Below, one piece after another: positions 56,307 through 64,000 of a DNA stretch of 64,000 bases (within the stretch, counting starts at the first letter, position 1; every line of letters begins with the position of its first letter). Where the stretch lies: contig NC_087066.1 in NCBI RefSeq assembly GCF_963678635.1, positions 20,307,996 through 20,371,995 on the forward strand. The letters run 5' to 3'. Below the pieces are notes generated by a model, which searched no databases, was not told the origin of the DNA, and saw nothing but the letters and a program-made list of their open reading frames with translations. The position numbers and the translations under genes were made by a program. This DNA comes from Symsagittifera roscoffensis (Eukaryota; Xenacoelomorpha; Acoela; Convolutidae).

Positions 56307-57265
56307 CCACCCGCATCCAGTTTCAAGCGTTAATAATCGATTATATTACGATTTTAGTACCAGTCTTACTAAAATTGAGAAACAATCGATTTTAATCAAT
56401 TAATAATCGATTATAATTTCTCTTTTTACACCCAAAGTATAATTAATTATAATCTATTATAACCGATTATAATCGATTATTTTTTTGTCTAATTTTCGAT
56501 ACATTTATAAGCGATTATAATTGATTATAATCCGTTATTTTTATTAAATTATCTATTTCATTAGTTTTGCACAAAAACTCATTATAATCGAATTAAATTT
56601 ATCATAATCCCTTTTGTTTGTCCATTTTTGTCTTCGAAGTTGCATCTTAATTGCTTATATTTTATGCTTTTTGCGGACGTTCGTTCCTATGAAAAAAGAG
56701 AAGAATATTTTTAAAGTTTTCCAATTAAATCAAATTCATAAAAAAAAATTTCATTTCTTCCCCATTAGAGTTGTTTTGTGATGCATAATTTAAGCTTTTT
56801 TAAACACCAGAACATCGGCAAATTGATTTAGTTTCATGAGTGATTCGGATAATTTTTTTTTCATCTACCGCGGGGACCTTTCCACTCATATGAAAGTATC
56901 TCTATGAAACTTTTTGTTTCGTGGTAAAACTTTGTGTTCAGATGAACTAAAGTGTTCAAGAGATCTCTTTTAGAGATTTTCTTATTGACACAAAAATAAG
57001 GACCCATAAGATACAATTCGAGTATAGGAAAATATCGGCAAAACAAGAGATTATAATCGATTATAATCAATTATAATCAATTATAATTGATTTTAAGGGT
57101 TTTTGGTAAGAACTCTAATCAGTTATAATTAATTATAAGAGATTTTTTTCTCTTGGAAAATATCAAGATTTTAATCAATTATAAATCCGTTAAAGACCTA
57201 ATTTTGGTAATTACAATCAATTATAATTGTCAGAAAATCATCATAATAATCCGTTATAGTCGACT
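56307..57265. repeat. AT palindrome tract (CGATTATAAT family)
   Basis: Dozens of 'attataatcgattat' and 'aattataattgatt' elements, each self-complementary. The left edge has 'cacccgcatccag', resembling the CCCGCAYCGG terminus of the TIR elements; no right terminus is found. It lies directly after exon 4 of the secreted gene, within its presumed intron. Confidence 0.7.
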
Positions 57266-57959
57266 ACTTTCGCCTAAACTAAGATGAGGGCAACATTAAC
57301 TCGAAATAAGTACGGCCAAATTCGCAAACTATTGACAGCAAGTTACATAAGACACTGGAAAACGCTGTAGAAGATGAAAATGAAATGATCGTCTAGAATC
57401 AAACCTATCTGATAGGTTTTGCCCTATATTCTTCCCCGCCCTAAGCCGTCTGTTGATTTTGGCTAAAAAAATCTTGAAAACAAGAATAGCCGGATGATTT
57501 GCGCAGTAGCACAGAATATTCCGAACACACAAATTTAGTTAGTAAATTTGTTCGTCTGAATTTATGTTTTTTTTCCTTAAAGTTCAGAGTATTAGGTTAC
57601 AAACGAATTGTAAAATGACAAGCAATGCAGAGGCGACAAAAACACAAAAACATAAAATTGTGTCAAAAAAAATTGTTATGAAACAATAACAAAAGGCGTA
57701 ATAAAACTTCAAGTTTTTCGATATGACTCGATAGAAATTCATTTTGGGCCTAACTGCAGAAAATTTAAAAATTCAATTAGCAACGGAGCAAAACTTACAA
57801 AGAGTCAACAAAGTCGACACTATTCGAGCAGACGCAAGTTGATACAAAAAAAATGATTATATAGAAAAAACTTTAAGTTATAAGTCCCACATAAAACTAA
57901 CAAGAAGAACACTTGCACTTGCATCTACAGTGCAAGTTGCTTACAGCACAGGAAAAGTC
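57266..57959. other. Non-coding stretch
   Basis: No gene. 'gagcagacgcaagttgatac' (57829) recalls the tail of the SINE-like sequence that follows. Confidence 0.35.
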
Positions 57960-58235
57960 ATTAATTTGGCAACTAAGCCGACATTGTTTGAGCAGACACC
58001 AGTTGAGCAGACACAAGTAAAATCCGTGATGTCGCAATTTAGCTGACAAACTTCAGCAGACAAATTAACATCTAAAAAAATCAGCATTTCATAATTCAAC
58101 CTTAACCGATTTTTTTTTCAATTGCATACAAATTGAAAAAAAACAAGGTTCAGGCGAGACGTGAACCCCAGATCTTAAAATGCAAAGACGAATGTGTAAC
58201 CCCTAGGCCACAAAAATAGCTTTGCATGCTAGCAT
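57960..58235 (-). mobile_element. tRNA-derived SINE-like element 1
   Basis: On the minus strand a Pol III box A (TGGCCTAGGGG, 58210-58200) and box B (GGTTCACGTCTC, 58167-58156) are 43 bp apart start to start, the spacing of a tRNA gene. The anticodon region reads TTTGCAT. Acceptor and anticodon stems do not pair, so it is not a functional tRNA. The tail includes 'agcagacac' repeats also present near 59500. Confidence 0.6.
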
Positions 58236-58649
58236 GCAGAAAAGGAAAGGAAAGCCACTAAGTCTAAAGAAATCAGAAAATTTTTGGATAGTTAATAATT
58301 TAAAATTTTTCAAAAAATGTGGATAATTTTTTCAGTAACAAAACACATTCGACAGCATTTAATGAAAATTCAAAAACATTTATCGAGCAAAAATAAAATT
58401 GTTGTCATAAAGAACTTTGGACTATAATTTTTATTATGATATATTTAAGAATCTGTGCGATTCGAAAGAATTCAAGCAGATTATGATTCCTTCAAATTAC
58501 ACAAAATTAGAATAGTAAGACAATAAAATTTGAGCCGAAATCAATTAGGGCGAAACTTTTTTAAGCGAGAAAATATACAGTGTCTGGGTAGATAGAATTA
58601 GAAAATGCAGGAGTAAACGTTAAGCAACTACAAAGAAAATTGCATAACC

Positions 58650-58765
58650 GAGTTGACCTCCATAAACCGAAAATGCTTATCTTACATTTCCCCACACCGA
58701 GAATGCTTATCATACACTTGCCGACATCAAATGTATGGAAAAATGCTAACCCTACAACTTTCATA
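58650..58765. repeat. Relative of the TCCCGGGA foldback
   Basis: 'ttgacctccataaaccgaaa', 'aatgcttatcttacatttcc' and 'aatgcttatcatacacttgc' are direct variants of the foldback arms at 14945-15123. Confidence 0.5.
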
Positions 58766-59279
58766 CAATTTTTTAAGTAAAATTGAAATTGCCCCAAAAT
58801 TTTTTTGTTTTTTTTTCAACCTCAAATCGAAATTTGTACCCAAACAAACATTTTCCAAAAAAAAAATTTGCATGCAAACTTAAATTTTTTGTTTGCATAA
58901 CGTAGTCCACGATACACAAAAATTGGAGTTTTTTCCGTTTCTCTGGATAACTTTTTTTAAACAGGCTAAAAACTCCAGTTTTTTTTGTATGGCATGTTTA
59001 TATATGCCTTGATAAATGTTTGATAAGTTGAAAATTCAATTTAAAAAAAATCATCTTTGAAAAACTTTGCCAAAATTTAAAAGTTTGATGCTTTCACTAT
59101 ATCATTTGTAAAGTAATCACTTTTATAATTCTGATCGTTTGCAATGCATTGTCAATGACAGACGATCAACCTTTTGGGAACTCTAGTGTTGAGTACACCA
59201 TGGGTTTAGTCACTTGTGTTTGGTCACGAACACATCCCAAAAATTTTGAGAAATAAAATTTAGAAAAAAATCAATTTTT
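58766..59279. other. Non-coding stretch
   Basis: Nothing assigned. A/T homopolymer runs and no frame of interest. Confidence 0.35.
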
Positions 59280-59450
59280 TGGTTTATGAAAAATTGCTCA
59301 TCCTACACTTTTCATTTATGAAAAATGCTTATCCTTGAGTTTTTTTTACAATTTTCTGAGTCTATGAGTAGGAAATTGTAGGATAAGCATTTTTTCATAT
59401 ATGTAAATTGTAGGATATAAGCATTTTTGGTCAACCCGGGTACAGCAAAA
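59280..59450. mobile_element. Foldback element related to 14945
   Basis: 'gaaaaatgcttatccttgag' is mirrored by 'aggataagcattttttcat', and the right end is 'gcatttttggtcaacccggg'. Arms are similar to the 14.9 kb foldback but rearranged. Confidence 0.55.
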
Positions 59451-59459
59451 AACTCTAAA

Positions 59460-59640
59460 AAGTGGCAACTAAGCTGATAAAACAAAGAATAATCAGACAA
59501 CTAATAAACCGACAATTTCTTTGAAACGTAATATTTTCCGTTTGAAATAATACAGGTCCTGCTGTGATCCGAACCCAAAACATTTGCTCTCCCAGGCGTA
59601 TTCGTTACTTGCAGTCTAAGTTTGTCGGAAAAGATTAAAA
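59460..59640 (-). mobile_element. tRNA-derived SINE-like element 2
   Basis: Minus strand: box B GGTTCGGATCAC (59575-59564) and a weak box A TAGACTGCAAG (59618-59608), 43 bp apart. Downstream 'ggcaactaagctgataaaac' matches 'ggcaactaagccgacat' by the first SINE. Not a functional tRNA. Confidence 0.5.
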
Positions 59641-59775
59641 ATTTTAATTTCACCAAGTGATTCAAATGACTCTGTTAAACCAGTTGTTAACCCGAAAAAA
59701 GTCTTTATTTCGATTCGATAACGCTTGCCAATCGCAAGCGTAATAATAATTGAAAAAAGATTAAAGCCGCGTGAG

Positions 59776-59979
59776 CTCCGAATATGCACGTAGGTTACAC
59801 TGTCTACAAGAACGAGTACCACTGCAAAGAGAGCTACTCCAGATCATGCAACGAATACTACAATGTGAGTACAGTAAATGACTGCAAGGGAAAATGCAAC
59901 CGGAATGCAGTTCCGCCTGGATGTGATGTACCCTCTGGCACTACATGCAACTTCTTCTCTTTCGAACTCCGTGACAGTC
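59776..59979 (+). CDS. Candidate Cys-rich (PAN/Apple-like) exon
   Basis: A frame with GYTVYKNEYHC, SCNEYYNVSTVNDCKGKC, a Pro/Gly segment and CNFFSFELRDSPQ, with seven cysteines in about 60 residues and CNFFSF resembling the C-x-F-S/T core of PAN/Apple modules. It could begin at ATG 59784 or at an acceptor GTGAG before 59776 (phase 1, but no pyrimidine tract). Donor CCACA|GTAAGC at 59978/59979 would be phase 2, which does not fit the phase-1 exon at 61628. GC-richer than its surroundings, so probably real coding sequence; membership of the 54.6 kb gene is unproven. Confidence 0.5.
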
Positions 59980-60260
59980 CACAGTAAGCCCACAGTCACT
60001 GATGCGCGGAAAAATATACATGATCCATCTTCAAGACCAAACCATTTGTCAACGAGGTTTTCAACGCAGGTAGTACTGAGGGGGGTGGGGTTTTTTTGAT
60101 GGTAGTTCTGATGCAATGTTTTTTGGCTAAGTAAGTAGTGCCTCTTATAGTGAGTTAATGATAGAGCTAATTCTCAAATTCTCAAATCTAGTTAATTCTC
60201 GAGTAAATTCTCAAATTGGAAAACGTCTTATGTTTGCGATTGGTCGAGGTCTATGCTATG

Positions 60261-60692
60261 CAGGGGCGGATCTAGGATTTTCTCGAGGGGGGGTGGGGCG
60301 GATTTTCAAAAAATTTTCCAAAATTTTGACGACCTTTTTTTTTTTAGGTCGACCAAATTGATTTTTCGAGCTCTCCCAAAGCACTGTTTTGCCCCTATTT
60401 TGGCAAAATTTTGTGCGCCGCAGGCAAATTTTTGAAAAAACAGTCAAAAAGCCGTTTTTGGGCACTTTTTGAAAAATTTTGACAAAAAAATAGCGTTTTT
60501 TTTGGCGCGCGCTCCCCCTCAAAGTTAGTATATATTGGCGCCAAAGGCGCCTTTAGAAAAATTTTAGAGTCGGTCGGCCAAAAATGGATTTCTGAAAAAG
60601 TTTCAAAGGGGGGACCCTTTGGGTCGGCAGGGGGTCGAATCCCTGAGGAAAGGGCGTCCGCCCCCCCCCCGCCCCCCCTAAATCCGCCCCTG
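60261..60692. mobile_element. hAT-type MITE, copy 8 (perfect TSD)
   Basis: Starts CAGGGGCGGATCTAGG and ends CCTAAATCCGCCCCTG, near-perfect TIRs, with perfect 8-bp flanks atgctatg (60253-60260 and 60693-60700). 432 bp, the fullest copy here. The minus-strand frame 60522-60256 (MRGSARQKKR...) recurs in the copy at 61122 but not intact in others, so I treat it as non-coding. Confidence 0.95.
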
Positions 60693-61121
60693 ATGCTATG
60701 CTTCTTTATAAATTTATTTTGCTAATTTTTTTTCAACAAGAAGTCTGATCTCAGTGGAACGGTTTTCCCGGATTTTTTAGATAGATTTTAACGTTTTAGC
60801 TGTTATTTGTCCACCACGTGCGATCCTGATAAGTTGAAGTTTTCGACAGACATTTTGACCTTCTCGAGGGGGCTAACGCTACATTCTCAACTGGCAGGTA
60901 CTATAATCAATTGAAAAGTTATTGATAATATATATGTTTTTGCTGCAAGCGTTTCATCCGTACCGTAAGACCAAGATTGATGAATTTTTCAATAATTTGG
61001 AGTAGAAAATATGCAGCCCCACATATCGTAAGATAATTTTAACAACTATACAATCCTCAACTCAAATCCACAGAACAACATTAAATGAATTATTTCGGCT
61101 TGAGTTTTCAATCATCCCACC

Positions 61122-61525
61122 CAGGGGCGGATTTAGGGGGGGGGGGGGGGGGGGGCGGACGTTCTTTCCTCAGGGATTCGACCCCCTGCCGACCCAAAGG
61201 GTCCCCCCTTTGATACTTTTTCAGAAATCCATTTTTGGTCGACCGACCCTAAAATTTTCCTAAAGGCGCGCCAAAACTTTGAGGGGGAGCGCGCGCCAAA
61301 AAAAACGCGATTTTTTTGTCAAATTTTTTCAAAAAGTGCCCAAAAACGGCTTTTTGACTGTTTTTTCAAAAGTTTGCCTCCGGCGCAGAAAATTTAGCCA
61401 AAATAGGGGCAAAACAGTGCTTTGGGAGAGCTCGAAAAATCAATTTGGTCGACCTAAAAAAAAAGGTCTTCAAAATTTCAAAAAAAAATCCGCACCCCCT
61501 CGAGAAAATCCTACATCCGCCCCTG
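61122..61525. mobile_element. hAT-type MITE, copy 9
   Basis: Opposite orientation to copy 8 and about 430 bp away. CAGGGGCGGATTTAGG followed by a long G run; ends CCTACATCCGCCCCTG. Flanks atcccacc and atccccac, equal but for a shifted C. It shares the MRGSARQKKR-starting frame with copy 8, indicating close relationship. Confidence 0.9.
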
Positions 61526-61627
61526 ATCCCCACCCCTCAATTATAGAGTGAAAAGTAAAAAAGTAAGGAAAACTTGAAATTTAAATCAGAAGAGCTTATC
61601 ATACAAACAAAAAACATTTAATTTTAG

Positions 61628-61916
61628 GTCGAGTTTTTATCGATAATTACAAACTAAAATGGGAAAAACTCGTCTGTAACACAATGTATGTGGGAGGCGA
61701 GAGTATACACAGTTGTCCCTACATACCAGTCAGTGATATTTACGAGTGTGCCAGGCTCTGTGAGCAGAACTACGTAAGCGATGCTTGTTCACATAGTGTA
61801 GATTCCATCACAGTCGAATGTGTGGCTTTCTCTTATTTGACAAATACTAACGAGTGTGGTCTTTCATCGTTTTGTGGAAATTCGAGGACATACGGCAAAG
61901 CTTTAACTTTCAACAG
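61628..61916 (+). CDS. PAN/Apple-like Cys-rich exon
   Basis: Acceptor AATTTTAG at 61627; entry phase 1. About 96 residues with VCNTMYVGGESIHSCPYIP, YECARLCEQNYVSDACSH, VECVAFSYLTNTNECGLSSF and CGNSRTYGK, giving a PAN/Apple-type pattern (E-C-A-x-x-C, C-x-A-F-S-Y, C). Such modules mediate protein or carbohydrate binding outside the cell. Ends AACAG|GTATGC at 61916/61917, phase 2. Possibly a later exon of the gene starting at 54576, which also splices in phase 1. Confidence 0.65.
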
Positions 61917-61951
61917 GTATGCTCACTACTAAACGCATTTTTTTCAGAAAG

Positions 61952-62117
61952 AGCAAAAGGGCTTTTTACTCGAAACTCTGGCTGGTCAAAATACATTCGA
62001 AACTGTTTTTATCTAAACTCAAACGATTTTGTGAACTGTATGACATTTACCTTGAATTTCGCTCATGTTTTGAACTCTGAATACATACAGGACAAAAACC
62101 AATTCGGCTCTAAATGA
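61952..62117 (+). CDS. Terminal exon after a 31-35-nt intron
   Basis: Downstream of GTATGC (61917) there is 'tactaaa' (branch-point-like) and 'tttttttcag' ending at 61947. Using the acceptor AAAG at 61951 (35-nt intron) keeps phase and gives RAKGLFTRNSGWSKYI through NQFGSK and TGA 62115-62117, a natural-looking sequence with two Cys. Using the better acceptor CAG at 61947 (31 nt) shifts frame into a Lys/Leu-rich tail. The exon is probably real; the exact acceptor is unresolved. Confidence 0.5.
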
Positions 62118-62275
62118 TTTCGATCACCGCTCTTAATTCAACCCAAAAATTTGATTCAACTTTCAAAAATTATTTTCAACTAGCCGTAGTTAATTTAATT
62201 AGTTTAAACTAAAATCCATCCAAACTCCCGTCCTAGACTCAAAGTTTAACTATCTAGGTAACTATCAGTTTTTGA

Positions 62276-63165
62276 CATAGCGCAGTCGAAAAAGACGACG
62301 GAACGCCGATTGAAATTATTTGGAAAAACTCATCAAAGGGCAGTCAGCAAGATTGGAAGAAATGGTCCGAAAAACTTAAACGAACAGTTTTTGCAAAAGA
62401 TTCAGCAAATATCAAAGATGTTATAACCGTACCAATCAGAAATGAGTTAATCTACCAAAAACAGAACCATCGGAAGCGATCGAGGACCAAACTCATCGGC
62501 CTGCAAGATAAAGGTTAAGCAAAGAAGCTTTTTTGCGTATTCAGACAAATACAAAAATTCAAATACAAATACATCAATTTTGCAGAAATCTGGGAACTAG
62601 AAAAACGTAGTTCATGAAAACCACCAACTTAACTTACAAACGTTACACGTTTTTTGGCTGTAGACAAAAAGATCACTAATCTCTGGAAAACTTTCACAAT
62701 TTTTTTCCGGACAGGCAAAATAAACTGAAAAATGGGAGATCTGGAAGAACAAAAATTTAGAAAAGTTTTCCTTATCAACATAGTAGAAACCCAGAAACAA
62801 ATATGAATTGTGTACCTATCCCAAGAACTTGTGTTGGCGTACATCCTAGTCCATGCAAAGGGCATAAAAATCCGCCGAAAATAAGTAAATAATTTTTTAC
62901 AAAAATCTTACCAAGCTAAAAGCAAACCTAAACTCATCATACTAGAAAAACCGAAATGTCAACTTTGCAGTCAACACTTCAAAAAATGACACCTCCTCAC
63001 ATTCTCAGCAAGAGATGCAAATTGTAACAATTGTGGTTTTGAGGTTCAGTTTGTTAAACAATGCAGAAAATAGGTTAAGAATCGAACAATTGCGTTAGAA
63101 CCAAATTTATAAATCCCTGACTAGCAATCCCAACGAGACATGCCTCAGGATAACTAGGTGTTTTT
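62276..63165 (+). pseudogene. Retroelement gag relic, copy 1
   Basis: Pieces of a gag-like protein: EIIWKNSSKGSQQDWKKWSE near 62310-62370, KDSANIKDVITVP near 62398-62440, a middle with GLQDKG, and a decayed zinc knuckle (CNNCGFEVQFVKQC, 63022-63063; CX2CX4HX4C with His now Gln) after a Cys-rich PKCQLCSQH. Many stops. Direct duplicate of 63195-64000. Confidence 0.6.
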
Positions 63166-63194
63166 AGTCCTGGTAACAATATTTTTTTGATATG

Positions 63195-64000
63195 GATTAG
63201 TCGAATCACTCGGTTGAACATGGATTAAAATTTATTGGAAGAACTCATCGAACGACAGTCTTCAAGACTGGGAGAATGATCCGAAAAACTTCAACAAACA
63301 GTTATTGCAAAGGATTCAGTCGACATCAAAGATGTTATTAACCTTCCATTGAAAAACCTTCCACCGAATTAGAGAACCAGCATACAGTAATCGGACAAAC
63401 GCAAAGAAATCAGGCAAAAGGGCCTTAGACATACTTTTTGCTGAAATCTGGGAGTTATCAAAGTCTGATATTTTGAAAAAACCTCGACTTTATCCTACAA
63501 ACAATACAAATATTTCGGCTGTAGACAACAAGTTTACTGATCTATGGAAAAACTTCACGAAGTCTTATCCGAAACAGCAAAAAAACTGAAAAAGTGAAAA
63601 CTAGAAGAAAAAGTAATATGAGAAATTTTCCCTATCAACATGAGAAATTGGCAATCTAACAAAGTTTATGCATCGTGTATGAAAATTCATCAAAAATAAG
63701 TAAAGAATCATGTACATAATTTTGTACAAAACGCCTATCGAGCTAAAAGCAATGCTACACGTAACACATCCCCAGCTGAAAGTGTAACAATTGGAGTCGT
63801 AAAGTTCATGTTGCTAACCACTGTACAATATAAGCTAGGAACCAAACAAATGTGGTAATAGTGAATTTGAAGGACTCTGATCAGCAATCCCAACAAGACA
63901 CGTCTGAGGAAAACCCCGAATTTTCAATAACCCATCTCCCATCTGACTTCTTAGTTTTAGCTGTAGATAGCAACAACGAGGTGCTTTTTTTAGAGACTGA
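63195..64000 (+). pseudogene. Retroelement gag relic, copy 2 (runs off window)
   Basis: Co-linear with 62276-63165 at a period of about 915 bp: 'aagaactcatcgaacgacag', 'gattcagtcgacatcaaaga' and 'gttattaacc', then a longer open part EIWELSKSDI... and FTDLWKNFTKS. Zinc-knuckle region present but degenerate near 63785-63830. The last 150 bases are open (NVVIVNLKDSD... through ITHLPSDFLVLAVDSNN), so protease or pol may follow beyond the window. Confidence 0.6.

Noticed and set aside
58146-58217. Functional tRNA gene
   Set aside because: Box A and B are present, but acceptor and anticodon stems do not pair; better explained as a SINE head.

Overview
This is a eukaryotic, almost certainly animal, window. 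It is AT-rich, has split genes with GT-AG introns, and is dominated by transposable elements and their relics. Two 200-base N runs (6069-6268 and 51646-51845) mark scaffold gaps. No bacterial operons, CRISPR arrays or rRNA are visible. The species cannot be read from the sequence. An animal is inferred from a beta-1,3-galactosyltransferase-type gene, a secreted Cys-rich multi-exon gene with phase-1 introns, and BEL/Pao and Ty3/gypsy elements. Two candidate introns of about 31-38 nt hint at a lineage with very short introns (tunicate-like), but this is weak.

Layout. 0-0.4 kb: the 3' end of a gene whose protein ends in a nuclear-localisation-like basic tail. 1.3-2.2 kb (minus strand): a broken FtsK/HerA-type DNA-packaging ATPase relic, likely from a Polinton-like or other DNA-virus-like element. 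5.3-6.3 kb: a minisatellite with a MITE inside it, ending at a gap. 7-13.5 kb: a heavily decayed Ty3/gypsy pol (RNase H, integrase) with internal duplications. 14.9-21.2 kb: small foldbacks, a dispersed unnamed repeat (here R1), one hAT-type MITE, two related minisatellites and one membrane-protein exon (17.8 kb). A second membrane-protein exon lies at 22.2 kb. 23-25.5 kb: three hAT-type MITEs and an R1 copy. 25.9-28.2 kb: a three-unit tandem repeat of about 0.8 kb with a conserved antisense reading frame.

31.6-46.6 kb is best read as one gene: a type II membrane galactosyltransferase with exon 1 at 31572-31820, exon 2 at 45414-46054 and exon 3 at 46245-46572 (405 codons plus stop, splice phases consistent). 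Its 13.6-kb first intron holds two Ty3/gypsy copies in tandem (minus strand), a MITE inside one of them, a BEL/Pao relic (plus strand) and a TA-flanked TIR element with a 32-bp VNTR. The gypsy LTR end lies exactly on the exon 1 donor site.

46.6-54 kb: gag relic, Tc1-like foldback, gap, and a nested stack (hAT MITE inside a TIR element inside R1) for which an empty site exists elsewhere in the window. 54.6-62.1 kb: a secreted-protein gene (signal peptide, four exons, every visible junction phase 1) followed by Cys-rich PAN/Apple-like exons that may belong to it or to a neighbour, interrupted by AT-palindrome tracts, tRNA-derived SINE heads and two more hAT MITEs. 62.3-64 kb: two direct copies of a degenerate retroelement gag.

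The main story is layering. At least ten hAT-type MITE copies, several TA-flanked TIR elements, LTR elements of two superfamilies and a virus-like relic have piled up between and inside a few real exons.
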